A stretch of DNA of 64,000 nt from Kytococcus sedentarius DSM 20547 (GTDB lineage Bacteria; Actinomycetota; Actinomycetes; Actinomycetales; Dermatophilaceae), in NCBI RefSeq assembly GCF_000023925.1, contig NC_013169.1, forward strand, positions 186,001-250,000, in the 5' to 3' direction. A program made the translations under genes and the position numbers. Within the stretch, counting starts at the first letter, position 1, and each line of letters opens with the position of its first letter. The notes under the pieces were generated by a model. It saw only the letters and a program-made list of their open reading frames with translations. It searched no databases and was not told the DNA's origin. Positions 26,033-33,326 of the stretch are shown piece after piece.

Positions 26033-26485
26033 ATGAATCGTGCCCGCCGAGGTGCCGCGCGTCTTTTCTGCGTGGTGTCCGCCGGCGTGATGCTGAGGGC
26101 GTGCATCGCTCCGGAGGATCCTGAGCCGATCGACCTGACCGCCGCGCTGGCTGAGGCCGAGGCGGACGGGCCGCTCCTGGTACCTGCCGGGATCCCGGAC
26201 GATGCCTTCGTCTCCTGGGCTTCCCAGGTGGAGGAGGACGGGGTGACGCGGTTCGCGATGCAGATCAACCGCAGCCCGTCTGGCCTTGCCCGATGGTGTG
26301 TGGTGCCCCAGGAGCATGCGGAAACCTGCGCGGGGGGTGTGAGCTCGGGCTCCGTGGACGGGTTGTTCTGGAGCGTCTCCGGTGAGGTCCCCACCGAGGG
26401 CCCCCTCCGGGAGGGCGAGCCCACCACCGACTGGCGTGGCCTCGACTGGGTGGCAGAAAACGAGGCGCGGATGGGGCGCGACTGA
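26033..26485 (+). CDS. Small lipoprotein, possible orphan immunity-like protein
   Basis: The 150-residue product starts MNRARRGAARLFCVVSAGVM and has a lipobox-like LRAC near residue 24, after which the chain is acidic with two further Cys (ARWCVV, AETCAGG). The signal helix is short and Arg at the -2 position is unusual, so lipidation is likely but not certain. I recognise no family. It is almost the same length as the reconstructed lipoprotein split between 29345 and 31213, and both end 6 bp before a copy of the kynureninase 3' end. That suggests an older cassette of which only this gene remains. Confidence 0.7.
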   Translation: MNRARRGAARLFCVVSAGVMLRACIAPEDPEPIDLTAALAEAEADGPLLVPAGIPDDAFVSWASQVEEDGVTRFAMQINRSPSGLARWCVVPQEHAETCAGGVSSGSVDGLFWSVSGEVPTEGPLREGEPTTDWRGLDWVAENEARMGRD

Positions 26486-26491
26486 CCCGCC

Positions 26492-26690
26492 TCAGTGCCG
26501 GCCGGCGCGCTCCAGCTCCGCATCGACCAGCAGCAGCCCCTCGGCCACCTCGGCGAAGGAGGTGCTGGCGGGCGACATGCCCAAGCGCACCCCATCGGGC
26601 TCACGGAAGTCGGGGATGACGCCCTGCTCCCAGAGCTCGGCGATCACCTCGCGCGCAGCCGGATGGCCGTCACCTCGAAGCGAGGCAGCG
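26492..26690 (-). pseudogene. Detached 3' fragment of kynureninase gene
   Basis: About 190 bp (26477-26681) match 31205-31395, from the last codons of the convergent lipoprotein across the kynU stop and into the last 57 or so kynU codons. The encoded GHPAAREVIAELWEQGVIPD and LGMSPASTSFAEVAEGLLL match intact kynU with a handful of substitutions. It has no start or active site and so is not a gene. It marks a duplicated recombination end flanking the DUF2599 cassette. Confidence 0.9.
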
Positions 26691-26833
26691 TAAGGCCCTG
26701 CCCTCCCGGTAGATGATGGAGGCAACACGAGGACGGCGCGCCGGTTGTGGGCGCGAAGACCGACTCCCGAGGCGGGCCTTGACACTGTCCCCCCGGTGTG
26801 TGAACGTGCTGCGACTGGTTTTTCCAAATACTC

Positions 26834-26841
26834 AGGGGGGG
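26834..26841 (+). promoter_or_regulatory. G-rich ribosome binding site of DUF2599 gene
   Basis: AGGGGGGG followed by AGC precedes the ATG at 26845. It fixes the start of the signal peptide. The run of 7 G is itself prone to slippage. A TTGACA at 26779-26784 may be a -35 box; no convincing -10 is seen. Confidence 0.5.
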
Positions 26842-26912
26842 AGCATGAGAGCGTGCAAGGCGCTTGCTGTATCGGTGCTGGTGGGATTGTCTGTCCCCCA
26901 CAGTCTAGCGAT

Positions 26913-26922
26913 GGGGGGGGGG
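26913..26922. repeat. 10-G homopolymer at signal-peptide boundary
   Basis: Ten consecutive G, counting the G of an ATG codon, follow directly after the signal peptide cleavage region. With 10 G the signal peptide reads out of frame; 8 or 11 G would join it to the mature domain. This fits either slipped-strand on/off switching or a fixed mutation. Confidence 0.9.
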
Positions 26923-27778
26923 AAGAAGAGGGTTTTCGGTGGGATATCGCTGAGTTTGGTCATGGGGGTGAGATCGCGGTGCGCCCAGAGGGGGATGTGC
27001 GCGCGCACGGAGGGGGCCGCAACGTCGTGGTTGCTGAGGGCGGGGGTATGCATGATTCCAGTTCTGGATGGTTCATTCCAGAGGGTGAAGAGGGCTTGGC
27101 GACGAGTAGTGGTCGAGGTTCAATGTCGGGCCCCGGGGGCCGTGACGCGGAGGTGGAAGCGTTTCTGCCGGTGCCGGGGCAGGGTGGCATTGTTGTCAGG
27201 CGAGTCGACGACCTTGGCGATCAGGATCTCGATGACCGAGCGTCAGTCAGGCTGCGGAAGAAGGGAGGCGAGATGGCTGCTGCCGTAGAGCGACCGGGGG
27301 GTGAGATGCAGCTTCTATCACAGTTCAACGGCCCCGGTGACCTCGAGACGGAGTACAAGATCAGCATGCCCAAGTCGTTCAGGGTGGAGGTTCTCCCGGG
27401 CAATCAGGGCGTGGCTTTCGAGGACGAGCGAGGGCAACTGGTTGCAGGCGTGGCGCCAGCTTGGGCTGTGACCAGTTCGGGAAATTCGCTGCTGACGAGG
27501 TTTTCCTGGGATGAGAAGCAGAACGTGCTCACGCAAGAGGTCGAGGAGGTTGGGCTGCGGCCCGCCGACTACCCCGTGGTGACGGACCCCTACTTGGGAA
27601 AGCGCTTGTACCACAAGTCGACGGTCACAGGCACTCCTCAGCGGTATAAGGTGAACGCGTTCGTGACGGCTTGGGGCAGGACGTGGACTGGTCGAGCCAC
27701 GTTCAGTTACCACAAGGACGAAGTCCGCTCACAGCTCGGGGCCAGGGCCAATTGGTATACGGGGTCAATCAGGGAGCA

Positions 27779-27786
27779 GCATTACT
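27779..27786. repeat. Target duplication GCATTACT, left of ISL3 copy 1
   Basis: This 8-bp flank has its partner not at the other end of the same element but in inverted form (AGTAATGC) at 29455-29462, next to copy 2. Confidence 0.9.
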
Positions 27787-29212
27787 GGCTCTTCACGAAC
27801 GAGGGTGTAGTCGGTTGAGCGCGTCGGTGGCCGGGTAGGGGTCGAGGTCTCCCGGATGATGGAAGTTCTTCACGCTCGCCATCCCGAAAGACCTCGACGT
27901 GCTCCACCCTACTTTCGCGACCCCTGACCTGACCACGTTCTGCCGCCTCGACGAGCTCGGCCTCGTCGCCGTCGGCCAGCTGATCGAGCCGGATCGGGCC
28001 ACGATCGAATGCCGCGTCGTCGAGGACGACCCGCGGTGTCGGAAGTGCGGTGTCGAGGGCGTGCCACGGGACACGGTGACGCGCCCGCTGGCGCATGAAC
28101 CGTTCGGGCACCGGCCGACGACCCTGCTGGTGCGGGTGCGCCGGTACCGGTGCGGACACTGCCGGCGCACGTGGCGGCAGGACATGACGCGGGCAGCGGC
28201 GCCGCGTGCGAAGATCTCCCGCGGCGGCCTGGAGTGGGCGCTGCGGGGCATCGTCATCGACCACCTCACCGTCACCCGCGTCGCCGCAGGTCTCGGGGTG
28301 TCCTGGAGTGCCGCGAACGCCGCCGTCCTCGCGGAAGGCAAGCGGCGCCTGATCGACGACCCCGCCCGGTTCGACGGGGTCACCACGATCGGTGTCGACG
28401 AGCACGTCTGGCGACACACGAGGCTGGGCGACAAGTACGTCACCGTGATCATCGACCTCACGCCCGCGAGGAACAAGACCGGGCCGGCGAGGCTGCTGGA
28501 CATGGTCGAGGGCCGCTCCAAGGCGGTGTTCAAGCAGTGGCTCGCCGCCCGCCCCGCGGACTGGGCGAAGCGGATCGAGGTGGTCGCGATGGACGGCTTC
28601 GCCGGGTTCAAGACCGCTGCCGCCGAGGAACTCCCCGACGCCGTCCCCGTCATGGACCCGTTCCACGTGGTCCGCCTCGCCGGCGACGCGCTGGATGTCT
28701 GCCGGCGTCGGGTCCAGCAAGACACCACCGGTCACCGCGGGCTCAAGGGCGACCCGCTCTACAAAGCCCGCCGCACCCTGCACACCGGGGCGAGCCTGCT
28801 CACCGACCGGCAGCGGGCACGCCTGGACGCAGTGTTCGCGAGCGAGGAGCACGTCGAGGTCGAGGCGACCTGGGGCATCTACCAGCGCATCGTCGCGGCC
28901 TACCGGGAGCCCGACAAGAAGAAAGCGAAGGCGATGATGCAGGAGGTGATCGCTGCGATCAGCAGCGGCGTTCCCGCGGCGCTCGTCGAGGTCCGCAAGC
29001 TCGGCCGGACCATGAAGCAGCGGGCGGGCGACATCCTCGCGTTCTTCGACCGCCCCGGCACCAGCAACGGCCCGACCGAGGCCATCAACGGGCGACTCGA
29101 ACACCTCCGCGGCTCCGCCCTCGGCTTCCGCAACCTCACCCACTACATCGCTCGGTCGCTGCTCGAAGCCGGAGGGTTCAGACCCGCGCTACACCCTCGT
29201 TCGTGAAGAGCC
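27787..29212 (+). mobile_element. ISL3-family insertion sequence, copy 1
   Basis: The 1426-bp element is bounded by perfect 24-bp terminal inverted repeats (27787-27810 and 29189-29212, beginning GGCTCTTCACGAACG). It has one transposase gene. It interrupts the DUF2599 gene after codon IREQHY. The left flank is GCATTACT and the right flank GGTAAAAG, so it lacks a matching target duplication in its present setting. Copy 2 (29463-30888) has the same length and opposite orientation. Confidence 0.96.
27899..29206 (+). CDS. ISL3-family transposase, copy 1
   Basis: The 435-residue DDE transposase has an N-terminal zinc-finger (CRKCG near residue 47, CGHCRRTW near 83), a helix-turn-helix, and catalytic residues in TIGVDEHVW (about 167), VVAMDGFAGF/PVMDPFHVV (about 225-245) and GPTEAINGRLE (about 394). 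No stop or frameshift is seen, so it may be active. The GTG at 27899 is taken as the start. The protein is identical to that of copy 2, indicating very recent duplication or gene conversion. Confidence 0.95.
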   Translation: MLHPTFATPDLTTFCRLDELGLVAVGQLIEPDRATIECRVVEDDPRCRKCGVEGVPRDTVTRPLAHEPFGHRPTTLLVRVRRYRCGHCRRTWRQDMTRAAAPRAKISRGGLEWALRGIVIDHLTVTRVAAGLGVSWSAANAAVLAEGKRRLIDDPARFDGVTTIGVDEHVWRHTRLGDKYVTVIIDLTPARNKTGPARLLDMVEGRSKAVFKQWLAARPADWAKRIEVVAMDGFAGFKTAAAEELPDAVPVMDPFHVVRLAGDALDVCRRRVQQDTTGHRGLKGDPLYKARRTLHTGASLLTDRQRARLDAVFASEEHVEVEATWGIYQRIVAAYREPDKKKAKAMMQEVIAAISSGVPAALVEVRKLGRTMKQRAGDILAFFDRPGTSNGPTEAINGRLEHLRGSALGFRNLTHYIARSLLEAGGFRPALHPRS

Positions 29213-29345
29213 GGTAAAAGGCGGCGGCCGTGGACACACTGTCACCCTCCCGTGGGTGCGGGGCTCCGACCCCCGAGCATCCCGAGACGGCCATACTGAC
29301 ACACATCATCGCGAAAAGCGGTTTAATCGTCCTCATCTTGGCCAT
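29213..29345 (-). pseudogene. Lipoprotein gene, 5' part (inverted and cut by ISL3 copy)
   Basis: The ATG at 29345 overlaps the DUF2599 stop (TGATG). The product begins MAKMRTIKPLFAMMCVSMAV followed by SGC, a lipobox, then an acidic mature part that now runs into the element. Its true continuation is 30897-31213 on the other side of copy 2; the joined length is 450 nt, a 149-residue lipoprotein. The tight coupling to DUF2599 suggests that the two proteins act together. Confidence 0.88.
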
Positions 29346-29462
29346 CACGGGTTGCACTTGTTCTGAGCCTGACGCCACCAACTCGCATAGGGGCGCCACG
29401 ATTCCATGTTGTAGTCAGGCTCCCAGTGCGTCGGTCCCCCAAAAAAGACGTGGCAGTAATGC
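29345..29462 (-). pseudogene. DUF2599 gene, 3' part (inverted)
   Basis: This stretch encodes CHVFFGGPTHWEPDYNMESW, then RPYASWWRQAQNKCNP and a stop. The CH...W...E.WRP...CNP pattern is the conserved end of DUF2599. It follows IREQHY of the 5' part exactly in frame across the single restored GCATTACT target. Confidence 0.9.
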
Positions 29463-30888
29463 GGCTCTTCACGAACGAGGGTGTAGCGCGGGTCTGAACC
29501 CTCCGGCTTCGAGCAGCGACCGAGCGATGTAGTGGGTGAGGTTGCGGAAGCCGAGGGCGGAGCCGCGGAGGTGTTCGAGTCGCCCGTTGATGGCCTCGGT
29601 CGGGCCGTTGCTGGTGCCGGGGCGGTCGAAGAACGCGAGGATGTCGCCCGCCCGCTGCTTCATGGTCCGGCCGAGCTTGCGGACCTCGACGAGCGCCGCG
29701 GGAACGCCGCTGCTGATCGCAGCGATCACCTCCTGCATCATCGCCTTCGCTTTCTTCTTGTCGGGCTCCCGGTAGGCCGCGACGATGCGCTGGTAGATGC
29801 CCCAGGTCGCCTCGACCTCGACGTGCTCCTCGCTCGCGAACACTGCGTCCAGGCGTGCCCGCTGCCGGTCGGTGAGCAGGCTCGCCCCGGTGTGCAGGGT
29901 GCGGCGGGCTTTGTAGAGCGGGTCGCCCTTGAGCCCGCGGTGACCGGTGGTGTCTTGCTGGACCCGACGCCGGCAGACATCCAGCGCGTCGCCGGCGAGG
30001 CGGACCACGTGGAACGGGTCCATGACGGGGACGGCGTCGGGGAGTTCCTCGGCGGCAGCGGTCTTGAACCCGGCGAAGCCGTCCATCGCGACCACCTCGA
30101 TCCGCTTCGCCCAGTCCGCGGGGCGGGCGGCGAGCCACTGCTTGAACACCGCCTTGGAGCGGCCCTCGACCATGTCCAGCAGCCTCGCCGGCCCGGTCTT
30201 GTTCCTCGCGGGCGTGAGGTCGATGATCACGGTGACGTACTTGTCGCCCAGCCTCGTGTGTCGCCAGACGTGCTCGTCGACACCGATCGTGGTGACCCCG
30301 TCGAACCGGGCGGGGTCGTCGATCAGGCGCCGCTTGCCTTCCGCGAGGACGGCGGCGTTCGCGGCACTCCAGGACACCCCGAGACCTGCGGCGACGCGGG
30401 TGACGGTGAGGTGGTCGATGACGATGCCCCGCAGCGCCCACTCCAGGCCGCCGCGGGAGATCTTCGCACGCGGCGCCGCTGCCCGCGTCATGTCCTGCCG
30501 CCACGTGCGCCGGCAGTGTCCGCACCGGTACCGGCGCACCCGCACCAGCAGGGTCGTCGGCCGGTGCCCGAACGGTTCATGCGCCAGCGGGCGCGTCACC
30601 GTGTCCCGTGGCACGCCCTCGACACCGCACTTCCGACACCGCGGGTCGTCCTCGACGACGCGGCATTCGATCGTGGCCCGATCCGGCTCGATCAGCTGGC
30701 CGACGGCGACGAGGCCGAGCTCGTCGAGGCGGCAGAACGTGGTCAGGTCAGGGGTCGCGAAAGTAGGGTGGAGCACGTCGAGGTCTTTCGGGATGGCGAG
30801 CGTGAAGAACTTCCATCATCCGGGAGACCTCGACCCCTACCCGGCCACCGACGCGCTCAACCGACTACACCCTCGTTCGTGAAGAGCC
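29463..30888 (-). mobile_element. ISL3-family insertion sequence, copy 2
   Basis: This copy is also 1426 bp with the same 24-bp terminal repeats (29463-29486, 30865-30888) and lies opposite to copy 1. Its flanks are AGTAATGC and CTTTTACC. It interrupts the lipoprotein gene after codons encoding AAAFY. Confidence 0.96.
29469..30776 (-). CDS. ISL3-family transposase, copy 2
   Basis: The 435-residue product is identical to that of copy 1, with the same zinc-finger and DDE motifs, and is intact. Two intact identical copies in inverted orientation keep the segment between them able to flip by homologous recombination. Confidence 0.95.
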   Translation of the reverse strand: MLHPTFATPDLTTFCRLDELGLVAVGQLIEPDRATIECRVVEDDPRCRKCGVEGVPRDTVTRPLAHEPFGHRPTTLLVRVRRYRCGHCRRTWRQDMTRAAAPRAKISRGGLEWALRGIVIDHLTVTRVAAGLGVSWSAANAAVLAEGKRRLIDDPARFDGVTTIGVDEHVWRHTRLGDKYVTVIIDLTPARNKTGPARLLDMVEGRSKAVFKQWLAARPADWAKRIEVVAMDGFAGFKTAAAEELPDAVPVMDPFHVVRLAGDALDVCRRRVQQDTTGHRGLKGDPLYKARRTLHTGASLLTDRQRARLDAVFASEEHVEVEATWGIYQRIVAAYREPDKKKAKAMMQEVIAAISSGVPAALVEVRKLGRTMKQRAGDILAFFDRPGTSNGPTEAINGRLEHLRGSALGFRNLTHYIARSLLEAGGFRPALHPRS

Positions 30889-31213
30889 CTTTTACCACCG
30901 TGTGGAGAGGGGCGATGGAGATGCTGCACGAGGAATGGTGGTGGGCACGGTTCCTGTGGAGGAGGATGATCAGCGATCCCGTGAATTCTATGCCGAACGC
31001 TTCTCTTTCCCGTCGGGGGACTGTCGCCTAGCGGATGACTGGGAGAGCAGTTCCCACGCGCCGTCCGACGCAACCGTTGGGGATGGTGTGCTGGGTGCCG
31101 AGCCGGAGGATTCAGTCGAGTCCGTATTCCTCCGCGTCGAGTGCGACGGGAGGGTGACAACCGTGGAGATCCCTGTGGTGACCGAGCGCGCCGTGGTGCT
31201 CATCAGCGACTGA
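30889..31213 (+). pseudogene. Lipoprotein gene, 3' part
   Basis: After the target CTTTTACC this stretch encodes HRVERGDGDAARGMVVGTVP, a soluble acidic region and a final VVTERAVVLISD before the stop at 31213. It continues the 5' part at 29213-29345 in frame. A GTG in it could start a truncated peptide, but without a signal sequence that is unlikely to be functional. It ends 6 bp from the convergent kynU stop, the same arrangement as the lipoprotein at 26033-26485. Confidence 0.85.
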
Positions 31214-31219
31214 CCGGCC

Positions 31220-32497
31220 TCAGCCGCGGCCGGCGCGCTCGAGCTCCGCGTCCAGCAACAGGAGACCCTCGGCCACCTCTGCGAAGGAGGTGCTGGCGGG
31301 GGACATGCCCAGGCGCACCCCATCGGGCTCACGGAAGTCGGGGATGACGCCCTGCTCCCACAGGGCGGCGATCACCTCGCGGGCCGCCGGGTGGCCCAGG
31401 GTGACGTGCCCGCCGCGCTGGGCCGGGTCCCGGGGGGAGTCCACGCTCACCCCGTGGCGGGTCAGCAGGCCGTCGGTGACCTCGATGGCGAACTCCGTCA
31501 GCGCCGTGGCCTTGGCCGTCAGGGCGGGCAGCCCCACGTCGGCCACGAGCTCGACCATCTCGCCCAGCGGCACCATGCCCAGCACCGGCGGCGTGCCGGA
31601 GATGAAGCGCCGCATGCCCGGCGAAGGCTGGTAACCCGGCCCCATCACGAACGGCTCGGCGTGCCCCATCCACCCCTGGATCGGCTGGGTCATGCGCTCC
31701 TGGTGACGGGCGGCCACGTACCCGAACGCCGGCGCCCCAGGCCCCCCATTGAGGTACTTGTAGGAGCAACCCACCGCCAGATCCACCTCGTGCTCGTCCA
31801 GGTCCACCGGCACCACGCCGGCCGAGTGGCACAGGTCCCACAGCACCAGCCCGCCGGCCTCGTGCACCACCTGCGTGATGGCCGGCAGGTCCGCCACGTA
31901 CGCCGAGCGGTAGGCCACGTGGCTCAGCACCACCGCGGCGGTGGCGGAGCCCACGGCATCGCGGACCTGCTCGGTGGTCACGCCGGTGCCGGCATCGGCC
32001 TCGATCCACACCAGCTCGGCGTCGCACTCCGCGGCGATGCCCTCCGCCACGTACCGGTCGGTGGGGAAGTTGCCCGTGTCCACCACGATCTCGCGGCGCG
32101 CGGGATCGGCAGCCTGCGCCGCGGCCAGGCCGGCGCGCAGCAGCTTGTAGAGCATGACGGTGGTCGAGTCGGCCACCACCACCTGCCCCGGGGCCGCGCC
32201 CAACGCCACCTCGCCCAGCCGGTCACCCAGCCGCAGCGGCAGCTCCATCCACTGCTCGTCCCAGGAGCGGATGAGGCGCGTCCCCCAGGCCTCGGACACG
32301 ATGCGGTCGAGCGCCTCCGCCGCGCTCTTCAGCGGGCGCCCCAGCGAGTTGCCGTCCAGGTAGGACAGCACGGCGCCGCCGACGGTGCCGCAGGCGTCCA
32401 TGGGCACGAAGCGCTCCCGCAGGTGAGCCAGCTCGTCGGCGGCGTCGAGCTCCGCGGCGCGGGCGCGCACGGCATCGGGTGTGTTGAGCGAGGTCAT
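31220..32497 (-). CDS. kynU: Kynureninase
   Basis: This PLP enzyme splits kynurenine (or 3-hydroxykynurenine) to (hydroxy)anthranilate and alanine. The 425-residue product has the expected length. Motifs are YLDGNSLGRP near residue 48, TGNFPTDRYVAEG near 143, DLCHSAGVVPVDL near 215 and the PLP lysine in GCSYKYLNGGPGAP near 247. The ATG at 32497 has a purine-rich AAGGGGG upstream. With kynA 0.8 kb upstream it forms the kynurenine pathway, interrupted by vapBC. Its 3' end is duplicated at 26492-26690. Confidence 0.95.
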   Translation of the reverse strand: MTSLNTPDAVRARAAELDAADELAHLRERFVPMDACGTVGGAVLSYLDGNSLGRPLKSAAEALDRIVSEAWGTRLIRSWDEQWMELPLRLGDRLGEVALGAAPGQVVVADSTTVMLYKLLRAGLAAAQAADPARREIVVDTGNFPTDRYVAEGIAAECDAELVWIEADAGTGVTTEQVRDAVGSATAAVVLSHVAYRSAYVADLPAITQVVHEAGGLVLWDLCHSAGVVPVDLDEHEVDLAVGCSYKYLNGGPGAPAFGYVAARHQERMTQPIQGWMGHAEPFVMGPGYQPSPGMRRFISGTPPVLGMVPLGEMVELVADVGLPALTAKATALTEFAIEVTDGLLTRHGVSVDSPRDPAQRGGHVTLGHPAAREVIAALWEQGVIPDFREPDGVRLGMSPASTSFAEVAEGLLLLDAELERAGRG

Positions 32498-32552
32498 CGG
32501 TCCCCCTTGGATGGCGGCCGTCGGCGGCGGCGGGCGCATGGGCGCGGCGTGG

Positions 32553-32966
32553 TCAGTCGGGCAGGTCGCCGGGGTCGCGGCGGGCCAGTCCCGGGACCTT
32601 ATCGAAGTCGCGGTCGGCGGAGACGATCTCGGTGAAGCCGGCGGCGAGTGCGGTCGCGGCGTGCATGGCATCACGCCCGCCGAGGGCGCCGGTAGCGGCC
32701 AGGGCGACCGAACGGCGGAGGACCTCCTCGTCGAAGGGGTGCCACGTGATGAGTCCGTCGATCAGGCCGAACTGTGCCGTGGCCTGCTCGGGTGTGGACT
32801 TGCGCAGGCGGTGGAAGAGGAACTCCTGCCCTGCCTCGACGCTGGCGTGGAGCGCCATGCCGCCGGACGCTGCGGCCTCCAGCCACCGACGGCTCGGTGC
32901 CCTCATGGCGTGATCACCGCCTGCTGCGTGGAGCAGGATCGTGGAGTCGATGAAGACGGCGGTCAC
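32553..32966 (-). CDS. PIN-domain toxin ribonuclease (VapC type)
   Basis: This 137-residue PIN protein would cleave RNA. Acidic active-site positions are visible: VFIDSTILLH at the N-terminus, EAGQEFLF near residue 46, GGRDAMHAATAL near 96 and SADRDFDKVPG near 115. It overlaps the antitoxin gene by 4 bp, the standard VapBC order. The pair sits between kynA and kynU and is on the same strand, so it may be co-transcribed with them. Confidence 0.88.
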   Translation of the reverse strand: MTAVFIDSTILLHAAGGDHAMRAPSRRWLEAAASGGMALHASVEAGQEFLFHRLRKSTPEQATAQFGLIDGLITWHPFDEEVLRRSVALAATGALGGRDAMHAATALAAGFTEIVSADRDFDKVPGLARRDPGDLPD

Positions 32967-33250
32967 AAGCGCTCCAACTTGGCGATGAGCTCTGCATCCA
33001 TCGCGTCGTGCACTGCACGTTTGAGGTCCGCGGGCTCGGCTGCCTCGTGCCGCGCGTTGTCAGCCGTCAGCGCCAAGAAATCGCGGGCCGCCTGTGCGCG
33101 GCGAGCCATGTCGTCGTCCTCGAACGAGGCGTCGATGGCGTCGCGCACGACCGTGGAGACGGACACCCCACGCTCGGTCGCGCGCTCGCGCAGCAAGGTG
33201 ATGCGGCGCTCGTCGAGCAGCAGCTGCATACGGTGCTCCAGTGCACTCAT
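32963..33250 (-). CDS. Ribbon-helix-helix antitoxin (VapB type)
   Basis: The 95-residue protein has a CopG/ribbon-helix-helix N-terminus (MQLLLDERRITLLRERATER, then GVSVSTVVRDAID) and an acidic C-terminal tail likely to bind the toxin. The ATG at 33250 is supported by a -10 hexamer TATGCT 6 nt upstream. Antitoxins of this kind repress their own promoter, and short repeated ATGTGC units upstream are the probable binding site. Confidence 0.85.
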   Translation of the reverse strand: MSALEHRMQLLLDERRITLLRERATERGVSVSTVVRDAIDASFEDDDMARRAQAARDFLALTADNARHEAAEPADLKRAVHDAMDAELIAKLERL

Positions 33251-33256
33251 GACCAC

Positions 33257-33280
33257 AGCATACACATGTGCATGTGCATG
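33257..33280. promoter_or_regulatory. vapBC promoter with repeated operator-like sequence
   Basis: On the minus strand TATGCT (33257-33262) lies 6 nt before the antitoxin ATG. The adjoining 33263-33280 contains the palindrome CACATGTG and tandem ATGTGC units, which fits a ribbon-helix-helix operator. Confidence 0.6.
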
Positions 33281-33289
33281 AGGTGCGTG

Positions 33290-33309
33290 GCCCCACCGCG
33301 AGGCGGGGC
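33290..33309. terminator. Hairpin after kynA
   Basis: GCCCCACC and GGCGGGGC pair around a GCGA loop with one mismatch, 18 bp beyond the kynA stop. It could separate kynA from vapBC. Confidence 0.4.
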
Positions 33310-33326
33310 TCACCCCATCGGCCCCC

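Larger units (their letters stand above)
26845..27786 (+). pseudogene. Secreted DUF2599 protein gene, 5' part (frameshifted at G10, cut by ISL3 element)
   Basis: MRACKALAVSVLVGLSVPHS with LA is a signal peptide, so the product is exported. The frame is lost at a run of 10 G (26913-26922). In the next frame it continues as an acidic region, then PVVTDPYLGKRLYHKSTVTG and an aromatic-rich segment ending IREQHYW, where an ISL3 element begins. The lost C-terminus (HYCHVFFGGPTHWEPDYNME, SWRPYASW, NKCNP) lies inverted at 29345-29462 and is the hallmark end of DUF2599. Joining 26845-27786 to 29454-29345 gives 1052 nt. One more G makes 1053 nt, a 350-residue protein. GC is visibly lower than in neighbouring genes. 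Confidence 0.88.
29213..29462. other. 250-bp segment inverted between the two ISL3 copies
   Basis: The segment is flanked by GGTAAAAG (29213-29220) and AGTAATGC (29455-29462). Their inverse partners are CTTTTACC at 30889-30896 and GCATTACT at 27779-27786. This exchange of target duplications is what a flip between opposite IS copies produces. On its minus strand it holds the end of the DUF2599 gene and the start of a lipoprotein gene, and both become continuous in frame with outside sequence when the segment is flipped back and the elements removed. Confidence 0.95.

Noticed and set aside
33263-33280. Hexamer ATGTGC repeats as iterons of an origin
   Set aside because: There are only two to three units, directly upstream of a toxin-antitoxin promoter, and no replication gene; an antitoxin operator is simpler.
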